Shown here piece by piece: positions 18,881 to 28,155 of a DNA stretch of 64,000 bases (positions within the stretch are counted from its first letter, which is position 1; each line of letters opens with the position of its first letter). A program made the translations under genes and the position numbers. The stretch is from Nocardia vaccinii NBRC 15922. Its GTDB lineage: Bacteria > Actinomycetota > Actinomycetes > Mycobacteriales > Mycobacteriaceae. The notes beneath the pieces are model-generated. The model saw nothing but the letters and a program-made list of their open reading frames with translations, was not told where the DNA came from and made no database searches. The stretch covers positions 1 to 64,000 of the forward strand of contig NZ_BDCC01000004.1 of the NCBI RefSeq assembly GCF_001613305.1. Direction: 5' to 3'.

Positions 18881-18925
18881 GATATCCCGGGCGAGCGCGA
18901 AATCACAGTTGCCCGGGGTGGCACC

Positions 18926-20182
18926 ATGGGACGGGTGAGTCCTACCAGCCAGTCACCGCAGCGCCCGCGCCCGCTGGAGCAGTCGAGGAAGCTCCAGAAC
19001 GTTTTGTACGAGATCCGGGGCCCGGTACACGCACATGCGGCACGGCTGAAAGCCGAGGGACATCGCATTCTCGAGCTCAACATCGGCAATCCCGCGCCGT
19101 TCGGTTTCGACGCGCCCGATGTGATCATGCGCGACATGATCGCGGCGCTGCCGGTCGCGCAGGGATATTCCGAGTCCAAAGGCATCCTGCCCGCGCGGCG
19201 CGCGATCGTGACCCGCTACGAGCTGGTCTCCGGATTCCCCGAATTCGACGTCGACGACGTCTACCTCGGCAACGGTGTATCCGAGCTGATCACCATGACC
19301 ATGCAGGCCCTGCTGAACAACGGTGACGAGGTGTTGATCCCGGCGCCGGACTATCCGTTGTGGACGGCGATGACCAGCCTGGCCGGTGGCACGCCGGTGC
19401 ACTATCTGTGCGACGAGTCCAACGGCTGGCAGCCCGATATCGCCGATATCGAGTCCAAGATCACCGACCGGACCAAGGCGCTGCTGATCATCAACCCGAA
19501 CAACCCGACGGGTGCGGTGTACTCGGCCGAGGTGTTGCAGCAGGTGGTCGATCTGGCCCGCAAACATCAACTGCTGCTGCTGGCCGATGAGATCTACGAC
19601 AAGATCCTCTACGACGACGCCAAACACACCTCGCTGGCGACGTTGGCGCCTGACCTGCTGTGTTTGACTTTCAATGGCCTGTCCAAGGCGTATCGGGTGG
19701 CCGGGTATCGCTCCGGCTGGGTCGTGATCACCGGCCCGAAGGAGCATGCGAGCGGATTCCTGGAGGGTATCGATCTGCTGGCCTCCACCCGCCTGTGCCC
19801 GAATGTGCCTGCGCAGCATGCGATTCAGGTCGCGCTCGGCGGACATCAGAGTATCGAGGATCTGATCCTGCCGGGCGGGCGACTGCTCGAGCAGCGCGAT
19901 ATCGCGTGGCAGAAGCTCAACAGCATTCCGGGTGTGTCCTGTGTGCAGCCCAAGGGCGCGCTCTACGCGTTCCCGCGACTGGATCCCGAGGTGCACGAGA
20001 TCCACGACGACGCGAAACTCGTGCTGGACCTGCTGTTGCAGGAGAAGATCCTGATGGTGCAGGGCACCGGTTTCAACTGGCCGCAGCATGATCATCTGCG
20101 GATCGTGACGTTGCCGTGGGCGCGCGATCTGGCGGTGGCGATCGAGCGTTTCGGCAACTTCCTGGCGAGCTATCGACAGTAG
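18926..20182 (+). CDS. aspC: PLP-dependent aminotransferase AspC
   Basis: The 418-residue protein is a fold-type I class I/II aminotransferase. Visible motifs are the substrate-binding IGNPAPFGF, the conserved NPNNPTGAVYS, the DEIYDKILYD aspartate region and the PLP lysine in SKAYRVAGYRSGW (about Lys254). It matches Rv0337c (AspC, about 429 residues), which in M. tuberculosis also lies next to etfD. It transfers the amino group of aspartate or alanine to 2-oxoglutarate. The ATG at 18926 is preceded by a weak GGGGTGG; a GTG nine bases further in is also possible. A U-tailed hairpin ends the gene. Confidence 0.9.
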   Translation: MGRVSPTSQSPQRPRPLEQSRKLQNVLYEIRGPVHAHAARLKAEGHRILELNIGNPAPFGFDAPDVIMRDMIAALPVAQGYSESKGILPARRAIVTRYELVSGFPEFDVDDVYLGNGVSELITMTMQALLNNGDEVLIPAPDYPLWTAMTSLAGGTPVHYLCDESNGWQPDIADIESKITDRTKALLIINPNNPTGAVYSAEVLQQVVDLARKHQLLLLADEIYDKILYDDAKHTSLATLAPDLLCLTFNGLSKAYRVAGYRSGWVVITGPKEHASGFLEGIDLLASTRLCPNVPAQHAIQVALGGHQSIEDLILPGGRLLEQRDIAWQKLNSIPGVSCVQPKGALYAFPRLDPEVHEIHDDAKLVLDLLLQEKILMVQGTGFNWPQHDHLRIVTLPWARDLAVAIERFGNFLASYRQ

Positions 20183-20201
20183 GACCCGCATCCCACAAAA
20201 C

Positions 20202-20230
20202 AGACCAGAAGTACGAGAAGTCTGGTTTTT
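20202..20230 (+). terminator. Rho-independent terminator of aspC
   Basis: ACCAGA (20204-20209) pairs with TCTGGT (20221-20226), followed by a run of T, 20 bases after the stop. It is one of the few U-tailed terminators in this window. Confidence 0.75.
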
Positions 20231-20300
20231 GAAGACTTGGCTAGCGCAAAGTTCGCCGGTTTGTGTACAGTGGTTTTCGGCACCGAAAGTGCCCCGGCCG

Positions 20301-20361
20301 AGCCGCCTACCCCCCTGGGCCGCTCGGCCCCGGGTTCAGCCGCCTACCCCCCTGGGCCGCT
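20301..20361 (+). repeat. Exact 24-base direct repeat upstream of the yibE/F gene
   Basis: AGCCGCCTACCCCCCTGGGC plus CGCT occurs identically at 20301-20324 and 20338-20361 (period 37). It sits in the 344-base gap between aspC and the YibE/F gene, which otherwise shows only the aspC terminator and no gene. Confidence 0.7.
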
Positions 20362-20526
20362 GAGACCCCGGGCGGCGGAGACATCCCCCTGCTCTCCGCC
20401 GCCCCCTCCCACATTCTTCGCATCTCCTCGGATTCAGTTGGTACGTCCGGTTTTTCGGCATGCCAGGGGTGAACGTGCCGAAGCACTGCCGGTGCCGGTT
20501 GCGGCCTCATCCTTTACGCTCGCCCG

Positions 20527-22653
20527 GTGAGCGACCACCATCATCACCACGACCACTCCGGTCCGATCGCGATCGGTGCCACCGCGGCCCGAATCGTCGT
20601 CGGACTGCTGACCGGCATCGGCGTGCTCGTGGTGATCGGCGCGGTGGTGTTGTGGCCGAGTCATCAGCACATCGATATCCCGCTGCCGATGCAGAACGGC
20701 GGCGGCGGCGCGGTGCAGACCGAGGCCGGTACGGTGACCATGCAGGACACCGGCCCCTGCGGCAGTCCGTCGAACGGCAAGGTGTTCGCCGATACGCCCG
20801 AGCCGCCGCCCGCCAACAGTTACATCTGCGCGCGCAGCCTGGTCTCCATCGAATCCGGACCGGCCGCGGGCCGGCACACCCTGCTGGAGATCGCCCCCGG
20901 CCCCGGCCAGCCCGTACTGCATCAGGGCGATCACATCCGGATCCTGCGGCAGAACGATCCGACCGGCCAGCCCACCTACTCCTTCGAGGACTACGCCCGC
21001 GGCTTCCCGTTGACGCTGGTGGTGCTGATCTTCGTTGTGGTGGTCGTCGTGGTGGCGCGCTGGCGGGGGCTGCGCGCGGTAATCGGGCTGGTCTTCGCCT
21101 TCGGGGTGGTGGTCATGTTCATGCTGCCCGCGCTACTGGACGGCAAACCCGCGCTGCCGGTCGCGGTGGTGGCGGGGGCGATAATTCTCTATGCGGTGCT
21201 GTATCTGGCACACGGGGTGAATCTGCGCACCAGCTCGGCGCTGCTGGGCACGTTGAGCGCGATGTTGCTGGCGACGGTATTGTCCTGGGCGGCACTGAAA
21301 CTCACCCACGTGACCGGGTTGTCCCAGGAGGACAACACCAATGTCGCCACCTACGTCCAGCATGTGAGCATCACCGGACTGCTGCTCGCGGGATTCATCA
21401 TCGGCTCGCTCGGTGTACTCAACGACGTCACCATCACTCAGGCATCGGCGGCCTTCGAACTCGCCGCGATCGACGAGAAGGCCACGCGCCGTGAGGTTTT
21501 CGCCGCCGCCATGCGTGTGGGCCGGGACCATATCGCCAGTACGGTGTACACGCTGGTGCTGGCCTACGCGGGTGGGGCGCTGCCGCTGCTGCTGATGTTC
21601 TCGGTGGCGGGGCGGTCGTTGAGCGATGTGATCACCGGTGATTCGGTGGCCATCGAAATCGTGCGATCCGCCGTCGGCGGTATCTGCCTGGCGTTGTCGG
21701 TGCCGTTGACCACTCTCATCGCGGTCCTGCTCGCCCGGCCGTTCGCGCTGAAGTCCGAGCCCGAACCCCCGCCACGACGCACCCGGACCACGAAAGCCGT
21801 TGCGGGCAAACAGACCTCGCGCCGCGTGGCGGGCGCCCCGTCGCGGCGGCGGCCGGCCGAACCACAGCGACGTTCGGGGGCCGAAGCCGTCCCGGACGAC
21901 GATGACGACGAGAATTATCTGCACAGTCTCTCCCAGGAGGAGTACCGGCCGGGGCGGCCCGAGCCGCGCCGAAATCCCGAGAATGATTCGGCGAGCGGTG
22001 GTTTCGCTGCGACGGAACGCGACCCCGACGAGTACGCGAGCCGGTCCGGCGACGCGTATCCGCGCCGCCGCGCGAACGGCCCGGCCGCGAATCAGCAACC
22101 CGCCGAAGCATATTCGGGTGAGCAGCCGATCGCGCCGCGGCAACGTCTGAGCGCGGAACCGCCGCACACCGGGTCGCAACCCTACGTGCCCAGCGCCGAT
22201 CCGTACTCGAACCAGTGGCCGGACCGGGCCGAAACCGGCTATTCCACGCCCGATCCGACCGGCGTCGAGCACTGGCCACGCCGGGCGAACCGTATGTCCG
22301 CCGAACCGTCGCCGAACTACGAAACCGGCTACGACGCCAATTCCGGCTACGACACCGGCGCGAATTCCTCGCCCGACTGGTTCGCCGACGCGGCGCCGAG
22401 CCGCCATTCCGGTGAACCGTACCGAGAACCGTGGCCCGCCGATCCCTATGCGAGTGACCCCTACGCGAGCGATACCTATTCGAGCAGCGCCTATTCGAGC
22501 GGCGCCTATTCGAATCAATGGACCGGCGAACAGGATCCGGACAACGGCCCCGCCGAATACCCGCCGCGACCCAGACCTCGCCTGTCCGGCCTCCCCGAGA
22601 ACACCGATACCTCGGGCCGCCACTACCGCAGGGACCGGTCGGACGACGAATGA
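20527..22653 (+). CDS. YibE/F family multi-pass membrane protein with disordered C-terminal tail
   Basis: This 708-residue protein begins with a His-rich leader (SDHHHHHDHSG), then one membrane helix, an extracytoplasmic domain and a YibE/F core of about seven helices between residues 165 and 405 (GFPLTLVVLIF; LTHVTGLSQEDNTN; SLGVLNDVTITQ). The YibE/F family is predicted to transport small molecules or ions; its substrate is unknown. The last 300 residues are charged and disordered with Asp-Pro-Tyr-Ala-Ser-like repeats near the end. The GTG at 20527 may be leaderless (TACGCT 7 bases upstream). The stop codon abuts the convergent stop of the next gene with no base between. Confidence 0.88.
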   Translation: MSDHHHHHDHSGPIAIGATAARIVVGLLTGIGVLVVIGAVVLWPSHQHIDIPLPMQNGGGGAVQTEAGTVTMQDTGPCGSPSNGKVFADTPEPPPANSYICARSLVSIESGPAAGRHTLLEIAPGPGQPVLHQGDHIRILRQNDPTGQPTYSFEDYARGFPLTLVVLIFVVVVVVVARWRGLRAVIGLVFAFGVVVMFMLPALLDGKPALPVAVVAGAIILYAVLYLAHGVNLRTSSALLGTLSAMLLATVLSWAALKLTHVTGLSQEDNTNVATYVQHVSITGLLLAGFIIGSLGVLNDVTITQASAAFELAAIDEKATRREVFAAAMRVGRDHIASTVYTLVLAYAGGALPLLLMFSVAGRSLSDVITGDSVAIEIVRSAVGGICLALSVPLTTLIAVLLARPFALKSEPEPPPRRTRTTKAVAGKQTSRRVAGAPSRRRPAEPQRRSGAEAVPDDDDDENYLHSLSQEEYRPGRPEPRRNPENDSASGGFAATERDPDEYASRSGDAYPRRRANGPAANQQPAEAYSGEQPIAPRQRLSAEPPHTGSQPYVPSADPYSNQWPDRAETGYSTPDPTGVEHWPRRANRMSAEPSPNYETGYDANSGYDTGANSSPDWFADAAPSRHSGEPYREPWPADPYASDPYASDTYSSSAYSSGAYSNQWTGEQDPDNGPAEYPPRPRPRLSGLPENTDTSGRHYRRDRSDDE

Positions 22654-24045
22654 CTACCGGTGCGGCCCGGGCGGGAGCAGCGGAGGCAGGGTCGGCACCA
22701 CGATGGCGGGCAGGCCGGGCACGACGATGATCGTATTCGGCCCGGGCGGCGTGGGAGCCGGATTCTGGGTGTGCTGACGGTACGCCGGGGCCGGAGCCAC
22801 CGAGGCATTGGTGGAATCGACGGGCGGGGGCGTGACCGTCGTGGTGGGTGCGACCGTGCGCGGGATGCTGGTGGGCACCGCGCTCCGGGTCGACTTCGTG
22901 CTCTGCGAATCACCCTGCAGTACTTGCGGACCCCAGCCCAGGGCCATTCCCAGCGCCGCGACGACGACCAGCGCGCCGACCGCGACCCCCGCGACGCTCA
23001 GAGCGCGTTCGGCTCCGGGCGGGCGGACCGCGCCCGAGCGGAATTCGCGGCCCACGAGCCGCGACCCCCGGCCGCCGAGCATCATCCGCCGCTTACCACG
23101 GCTCAGCCGGCCGCCGAGCACCGAACGGTCGGGCCGGACCACCGGCAGTATCTCGGTCTCGGCCTCGAAGGCCGCGCGCGCCTGCGCGGCGCCTCGGGAC
23201 GGGCGAGCCAGCAGCGCGGCGCCGCGGGCGATCACCGTTTCCGGATGCGCCGGCGCCAGTACCGGAACGCCCAGCCACCGTTCGAGTACCTTGGCCACCT
23301 GCGGAATCTGCGCACAGCCGCCGATCGCGACAACGGCCTGCACCGACCGTTCGGAGCGCGTGATCACATCGCGCGTCATCCGGGCCGAGGATTCCACGGC
23401 GAGCATGATCAGCGCGTCGAAGTTCTCCTGGGAAAGCAGCACCAGCCCGTATTCCGACGGCAGGGCGACGGCGCTGCTGCCGGTCAACTGTTCCTTGGCC
23501 GAACGGCACAGCCGATCGAGCAGCTCGAGCCCCTCGGGGTCCGGCGGATGGGAGATGCGGCCGGAGGCGATCTGCTGCTCGCGAATCAGCGCATCCAGAT
23601 AGTCGCCGCTGATATCGCTGGTGCGCTCGCTGTAGTGGATCTGGCGGGTGGCGATATCGACCACGCTGATCGATAGGCCCGCACTGCCCAGATCGTAGAG
23701 CGCGATCGTGGTCTTACCCTGCAATTCGCCGCCGGCCTGGAGGAATTCGACCGCAGCGGCGACCTCGGGCACCAATTCGTAGTTGATGATCTTCCGACGC
23801 GCGAGGGCCGCGCGCACCGCCCGCGCATGCGGTTCGCTGCGATAGGCGATCGCGGTGGCGCTGATCTCGGGACCGAGCGCCGCGACGATCGCCTCGACGG
23901 CGGCGTCCGCCACGGTTTGGTCATCCACCGCGGCGACCCGCACTTCGAAACGGTCCGGCGCGAAATGTTCGGCGGAATTACCGGGTTGAGGACGCGCAAT
24001 GCGAATGGCGCTCGCCCCCACCGATATTCCCAATACCGAACTCAT
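22654..24045 (-). CDS. Second membrane-anchored Hsp70-like protein
   Basis: The 463-residue product repeats the layout of the gene at 1227: an actin/Hsp70 fold with LGISVGASAIRIA at 5-17, phosphate-2 DLGSAG at 118-123 and AIGGCAQIP at 240-248, no peptide-binding domain, a basic juxtamembrane stretch, one membrane helix at about 350-371 and a 90-residue Pro/Thr-rich external tail. I chose the ATG at 24045 since the fold starts there. It is not in an operon with an IniR-like gene; its only close neighbours are convergent YibE/F and the UDP-sugar dehydrogenase gene 133 bases upstream. It is likely an envelope-signalling ATPase (inference). Confidence 0.82.
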   Translation of the reverse strand: MSSVLGISVGASAIRIARPQPGNSAEHFAPDRFEVRVAAVDDQTVADAAVEAIVAALGPEISATAIAYRSEPHARAVRAALARRKIINYELVPEVAAAVEFLQAGGELQGKTTIALYDLGSAGLSISVVDIATRQIHYSERTSDISGDYLDALIREQQIASGRISHPPDPEGLELLDRLCRSAKEQLTGSSAVALPSEYGLVLLSQENFDALIMLAVESSARMTRDVITRSERSVQAVVAIGGCAQIPQVAKVLERWLGVPVLAPAHPETVIARGAALLARPSRGAAQARAAFEAETEILPVVRPDRSVLGGRLSRGKRRMMLGGRGSRLVGREFRSGAVRPPGAERALSVAGVAVGALVVVAALGMALGWGPQVLQGDSQSTKSTRSAVPTSIPRTVAPTTTVTPPPVDSTNASVAPAPAYRQHTQNPAPTPPGPNTIIVVPGLPAIVVPTLPPLLPPGPHR

Positions 24046-24178
24046 CTGCTGCCCATCTCGTCTCACACTCCACGACGTGCGCGGCGGACCGCTACGCAAG
24101 CTGGGTTCTACGCAAGCTCCAACCCTTGTCACTCACGTCACGCGGTACGGGCCACTGTACCTTGCCCCTGAAGACAGG

Positions 24179-25501
24179 CTACGGCGTGCCGAGCCCCGCG
24201 TACACCCATCCGGCCGCACGCCACCTGGCGCGTTCGAGACAGTTGCGACCGTCGATGATCGACCGGGAACGAACCACCGGATTCAGATCCTCGGGGCGTA
24301 ATGCGGTGAATTCCTTCCATTCGGTCAGCACCAGAACCACATCCGCGCGATCGCAGGCATCCGCCACGGAAGTCGCGTAATTCAATGTCGGAAATACTCG
24401 ACGCGAATTCTCCAGAGCCTTGGGATCATAGACACTCACCACCGCGCCGTGCAGTTGAATCATTCCGGCGACATTGAGCGCCGGTGAATCGCGAACGTCG
24501 TCGGATTCGGGTTTGAATGCCGCGCCGAGGACGGCGACGTTCGCCCCGAGTAGCGATCCGCCACAGGCCTGCGCCGCCATGTCGACCACCTTGGTCCGGC
24601 GGCGCATGTTGATGTTGTCGACCTCGCGCAGGAACGCCACCGCGTGATCCGCGCCGAGTTCACCGGCGCGAGCCATGAACGCGCGGATGTCCTTGGGCAG
24701 GCAGCCGCCGCCGAATCCCAAGCCCGCGTTGAGGAATCGTCGGCCGATGCGAGCGTCGTAGCCCAGCGCGTCGGCCAGGACCGTGACATCCGCGCCGGTC
24801 GCCTCGCACACCTCCGAGACCGCGTTGATGAACGAGATCTTCGTCGCCAGAAAGGCATTGGCGGATACCTTCACCAATTCCGCTGTGGCCAAGTCGGTCT
24901 GCAGGAACGGCACCTGGGCCTCGAGCAGATCCGCGTAGACCTCCCGGACCAGTCCGGCCACCCAGTCGGCCCGTTCGCGCGCGGAGTCCAGGCCGAGCAC
25001 CAACCGGTCCGGGCGCAAGGTGTCCTGGACAGCGAAGCCCTCGCGCAGGAATTCCGGATTCCAGGCCACCTCGACCTCGGCGGTCGCCGCGGCCCGGGCG
25101 CGGGCGCCGAGTTCGGCCGCGGTACCCACCGGAACCGTGGATTTGCCGATGATCACCGCGGGCCGCTCGATCAGCGGGGCTAGCGAATCGACCACGGCGT
25201 GAACATATTTCAGATCCGCGGCGTACTCCCCCTTCTTCTGCGGGGTGCCCACGCCGAGGAAGTGCACGTCGGCGTGATCGGCCGCCTCCGGATAGGAGGT
25301 GGTGAAGCGCAGCCGCCCCGCGTCGAGGTTGCGGCGCAGCACCTCCTCGAGTCCGGGCTCGTAGAAGGGGGTCACCCCGTCCGAGAGCTTGGCGACCTTC
25401 CCCGGGTCGACATCGACGCCCACCACGTCGTGCCCCAACTCGGCCATGCACGCGGCATGTGTGGCCCCCAGATACCCAGTCCCGAAAACCGTGAGACGCA
25501 T
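24179..25501 (-). CDS. UDP-glucose/GDP-mannose dehydrogenase family protein
   Basis: The 440-residue protein has the N-terminal NAD-binding motif GTGYLGATHA (7-16), the central VKVSANAFLATKISFINA helix and the catalytic cysteine in FGGGCLPKDIRA (about Cys266). The C-terminal domain carries GAAFKPESDDVRDSP. It oxidises a UDP-hexose to the uronate, giving UDP-glucuronate for envelope or capsule polysaccharide. Length and proximity to dcd match Rv0322. The ATG at 25501 starts right at the first beta strand. The 277-base gap upstream to the S53 gene shows no gene. Confidence 0.92.
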   Translation of the reverse strand: MRLTVFGTGYLGATHAACMAELGHDVVGVDVDPGKVAKLSDGVTPFYEPGLEEVLRRNLDAGRLRFTTSYPEAADHADVHFLGVGTPQKKGEYAADLKYVHAVVDSLAPLIERPAVIIGKSTVPVGTAAELGARARAAATAEVEVAWNPEFLREGFAVQDTLRPDRLVLGLDSARERADWVAGLVREVYADLLEAQVPFLQTDLATAELVKVSANAFLATKISFINAVSEVCEATGADVTVLADALGYDARIGRRFLNAGLGFGGGCLPKDIRAFMARAGELGADHAVAFLREVDNINMRRRTKVVDMAAQACGGSLLGANVAVLGAAFKPESDDVRDSPALNVAGMIQLHGAVVSVYDPKALENSRRVFPTLNYATSVADACDRADVVLVLTEWKEFTALRPEDLNPVVRSRSIIDGRNCLERARWRAAGWVYAGLGTP

Positions 25502-25778
25502 ATTCCATTGGTAAGCGCCCCTCGTGGCCGCGCCGCATCGCCGAGGCAAGTGCCCGGGCAACATCAGATGTATAGGCGGAAACCACCAGTTCGCCGCCGT
25601 CCGCGACGGAATCCGGGTGGACACGGGACGGCAATCCGGCCGAAACGAGCGCACCGAACCCGGGTCACCGATCGGGGCCGCACCTGCCGCCGGTTGCGCT
25701 ACCCTGAGGTCCTGTCGTGAGGGGGGATCCGAAAATGGCTTTACTCCTTCATATTTCGTGTGAACGGAGAATCCGCTG

Positions 25779-27359
25779 ATGCCCGCTGTCGCCCCCGCCG
25801 CACTACCCGGCAGTGCGCGTACCGCACTCACCGAAGCTGAATCCCTCGGCCCGGTCGATCCCGCCTCGACCGTCGAATTCACGGTGGTGCTGCGCCGCCG
25901 CGCGGCCCTGCCCGCAGACCTGGTCGCCGGCCCGCGTGCCGTGTCCGCCCGCGAACTCACCGAACAGTACGGTGCGGACCCCGCGGATCTGGAACTGGTC
26001 GTCTCGACGCTGGAATCGGCCGGCGCCACGATCCTGGAACAGGATCCCGGATCGCGGCGCATCCGGGCCGCGGCGCCGGCGGCGGTGGCGCAGCGGCTGT
26101 TCGACACCGAGCTGGTGCGGGTGCGCGCACCGCATCCGATCGGCGAGGGACGGATCGAACACCGGATGCGCACGGGCGAGCTGTACACGCCGGCCGCGCT
26201 GGAAGGCATCGTCACCGCCGTGCTCGGCCTCGACGACCGCCCCCAACTGCGGCCGCATCTGCGGGCCGCCGATACGACCACGGCGGACCACACGCAGTAC
26301 ACACCACCCCTGCTCGCTCAGATCTACCACTTCCCCGATGCGCAGGGGCAGCTGCAGAGCGCCGCGATCCTCGAATTCGACGGCGGTTTCGATCCCGCCG
26401 ATATCACCGCCTACTTCCAGGAACTCGGCATCGCGGAGCCGAAGATCACCTCGGTGTCGGTCGACGGCGCGCAGAACGGCGGTAACACCGCACCGGCCGC
26501 CGGGGAAACGGCGCTGGACATCGAGGTGCTGGGCGCGGTGGCGCCGGGGGCCGAACTCCGGGTGTACTTCTCGACATGGTCCGACAGCGGCATCCTCGAC
26601 GCGCTCGCCGCGGCCACGTTCGCCGAGTCCACCCCCACCGTCATCAGCATCAGTTACGGACTGCCCGAGGAGTCCTGGACCGGGCAGGCGCTGGCCGCGA
26701 TCGACGCGGCGTTGGCCGATGCGGCGGCGCTGGGCATCACCGTCTGCGTTTCCTCCGGCGACGACGGTAGCCGTTCGCAGGACCCCGACCCCGGCCCACA
26801 TGTCAGCTTTCCCGCGTCGAGCCCGCACGTCCTGGCGGTCGGCGGCACCACGCTGTTCGCCGACCAGCACACCCGGGTGGTCGACAGCGAGTCGGTGTGG
26901 CACGGCCCCGGCTTCCGCAATGCCGGAGGCGGCGGGGTCAGCGCGACCTTCGGACTGCCCGCCTGGCAGGCCCGTGCCGGTGTGCCGCCGCGCGAGGGCC
27001 GCACCGGTCGGGGTGTCCCCGATGTCGCGGCCGTGGCCGACCCGATCACCGGCTATATCGTCCGGTTCGCCGGTCAGAACGCGGTTTTCGGCGGCACGAG
27101 CGCCTCGGCACCGCTGTGGGCGGCCCTGATCTGCCGGATCGCCGACCTGCTGCAGACCCGCGTCGGCCTGATCCAGCCCGCGCTCTACCGCGACGTCACC
27201 ACCGGGCGGGTCGCACCCGGATTCCGGGACATCCTGGAGGGCACCAACGGGCTGTACCGCGCAGGTGCGGGATGGGACGCGTGCACCGGGCTGGGCGTCC
27301 CGCATGGCGAGGAGCTGCTCGAGGTCGTGCGAGAGTACCTGATCTACGGGACCGACTGA
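25779..27359 (+). CDS. S53 (sedolisin/kumamolisin-like) serine-carboxyl protease
   Basis: The 526-residue protein has an N-terminal pro-domain of about 170 residues (FTVVLRRRAALP...YTPAALEG). The catalytic domain carries the S53 pair Glu and Asp in GETALDIEVLG (about 243 and 247), the oxyanion Asp in SSGDDGS and the nucleophile Ser in GGTSASAP (about 442). The calcium site near the end is recognisable (FRDILEGTNGLY...GWDACTGLG). No classic signal peptide is visible, as in kumamolisin. It should be active at acid pH after removing its pro-domain. The ATG at 25779 has GGAG 8 bases upstream. A broken copy of its 3' part lies 600 bases downstream. Confidence 0.9.
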   Translation: MPAVAPAALPGSARTALTEAESLGPVDPASTVEFTVVLRRRAALPADLVAGPRAVSARELTEQYGADPADLELVVSTLESAGATILEQDPGSRRIRAAAPAAVAQRLFDTELVRVRAPHPIGEGRIEHRMRTGELYTPAALEGIVTAVLGLDDRPQLRPHLRAADTTTADHTQYTPPLLAQIYHFPDAQGQLQSAAILEFDGGFDPADITAYFQELGIAEPKITSVSVDGAQNGGNTAPAAGETALDIEVLGAVAPGAELRVYFSTWSDSGILDALAAATFAESTPTVISISYGLPEESWTGQALAAIDAALADAAALGITVCVSSGDDGSRSQDPDPGPHVSFPASSPHVLAVGGTTLFADQHTRVVDSESVWHGPGFRNAGGGGVSATFGLPAWQARAGVPPREGRTGRGVPDVAAVADPITGYIVRFAGQNAVFGGTSASAPLWAALICRIADLLQTRVGLIQPALYRDVTTGRVAPGFRDILEGTNGLYRAGAGWDACTGLGVPHGEELLEVVREYLIYGTD

Positions 27360-27381
27360 CCGCTCTGGTTACGATCGGCGG

Positions 27382-27930
27382 ATGTCACAGCGTCGCGGCG
27401 GAGCCGGAACGAGGCGGGTCGTGCTCGCCGTGCTCGTTCTCGTCGCGGTCGCGGTGGCCGCGCTGTGGCCGGTATACGTTCGGCCGCAGGTGGATTCGCC
27501 CGCGCGGGCCGATGCGATCCTGGTCCTCGGCGGTGCGCACGACGGGCGCGAGGAGTTGGGGTTGCGGCTGGCCCGGGAGGGTTACGCGCCACTGGTGCTG
27601 TTCTCGGACCCGTACGAGCACAGCCCGCTGATGAACCGGATCTGTCACGGCGGGTACCGGGTCGAGGTGGAGTGCTTCGACCCGGATCCGCGCACCACGC
27701 TCGGGGAGGGGCGCGCGCTGGCCGAACGGGCCCGGGCGGAGCACTGGCGGCGGGTGATCGTGGTGACGTTCACCCCGCACCTCTCGCGGGCCCGCTATGT
27801 GCTCGAAAAGTGTTGGGGCGGCCGGATTCTCATGGTCGACACGCATCCCCCCATCTCGTTGTGGCGGTGGGCGTACAACTTCTTCTATCAATCGGCCGGA
27901 TATGTCAAGGCCGTCACCGAGAATTGCTGA
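27382..27930 (+). CDS. YdcF family (DUF218) membrane protein
   Basis: This 182-residue protein has one N-terminal membrane helix (about 12-31) and an extracytoplasmic domain with DAILVLGGAHDGREELGLRL, the family's first block, then the acidic/Arg block around TTLGEGRALAERARAEHW and VIVVTFTPHLSRARYV. Members include SanA and ElyC, tied to envelope barrier and peptidoglycan-precursor steps; the exact reaction is unknown. It starts 22 bases after the S53 stop. TACGAT lies 6 bases before the ATG, so it may have its own leaderless promoter. Confidence 0.82.
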   Translation: MSQRRGGAGTRRVVLAVLVLVAVAVAALWPVYVRPQVDSPARADAILVLGGAHDGREELGLRLAREGYAPLVLFSDPYEHSPLMNRICHGGYRVEVECFDPDPRTTLGEGRALAERARAEHWRRVIVVTFTPHLSRARYVLEKCWGGRILMVDTHPPISLWRWAYNFFYQSAGYVKAVTENC

Positions 27931-27965
27931 TGGTCCCGCCGTTCGCATGTGTCCTCGTGCGGCAC

Positions 27966-28083
27966 CCGGATCACCGACCTGCCGCAGACCCGCGTCGGCC
28001 TGATCCAGCCCGCGCTCTACCCGACGTCACCACCGGGCGGGTCGGACCCATTCCCGGAGGGCGCCAACGGGCTGTACCGCGGC
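27966..28083 (+). pseudogene. Broken fragment of the S53 protease 3' region
   Basis: About 118 bases repeat positions 27135-27270 of the S53 gene with high identity (for example GCAGACCCGCGTCGGCCTGA and CACCACCGGGCGGGTCG). One base is missing after GCTCTACC and about 10 more near TCCCGGAGG, so the frame is lost. The YdcF gene lies between original and copy. It is a duplication remnant and not translated as a protease. Confidence 0.85.
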
Positions 28084-28155
28084 GGCGTGAGCCTCACCGG
28101 CTCACTGCCGGCCGCGGGGGTATGTCTGTCGTTGATCGGGCACTGAACCGGTCAC

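Noticed and set aside
10059..20240. Similar GTCTGGTTTT strings near 10059 and 20220 as a shared regulatory site
   Set aside because: One is coding sequence of the NRDE protein, the other the arm and T-run of the aspC terminator; coincidence.
20301..20361. CRISPR array
   Set aside because: Only two repeat units with a 13-base spacer, no third unit and no cas gene.
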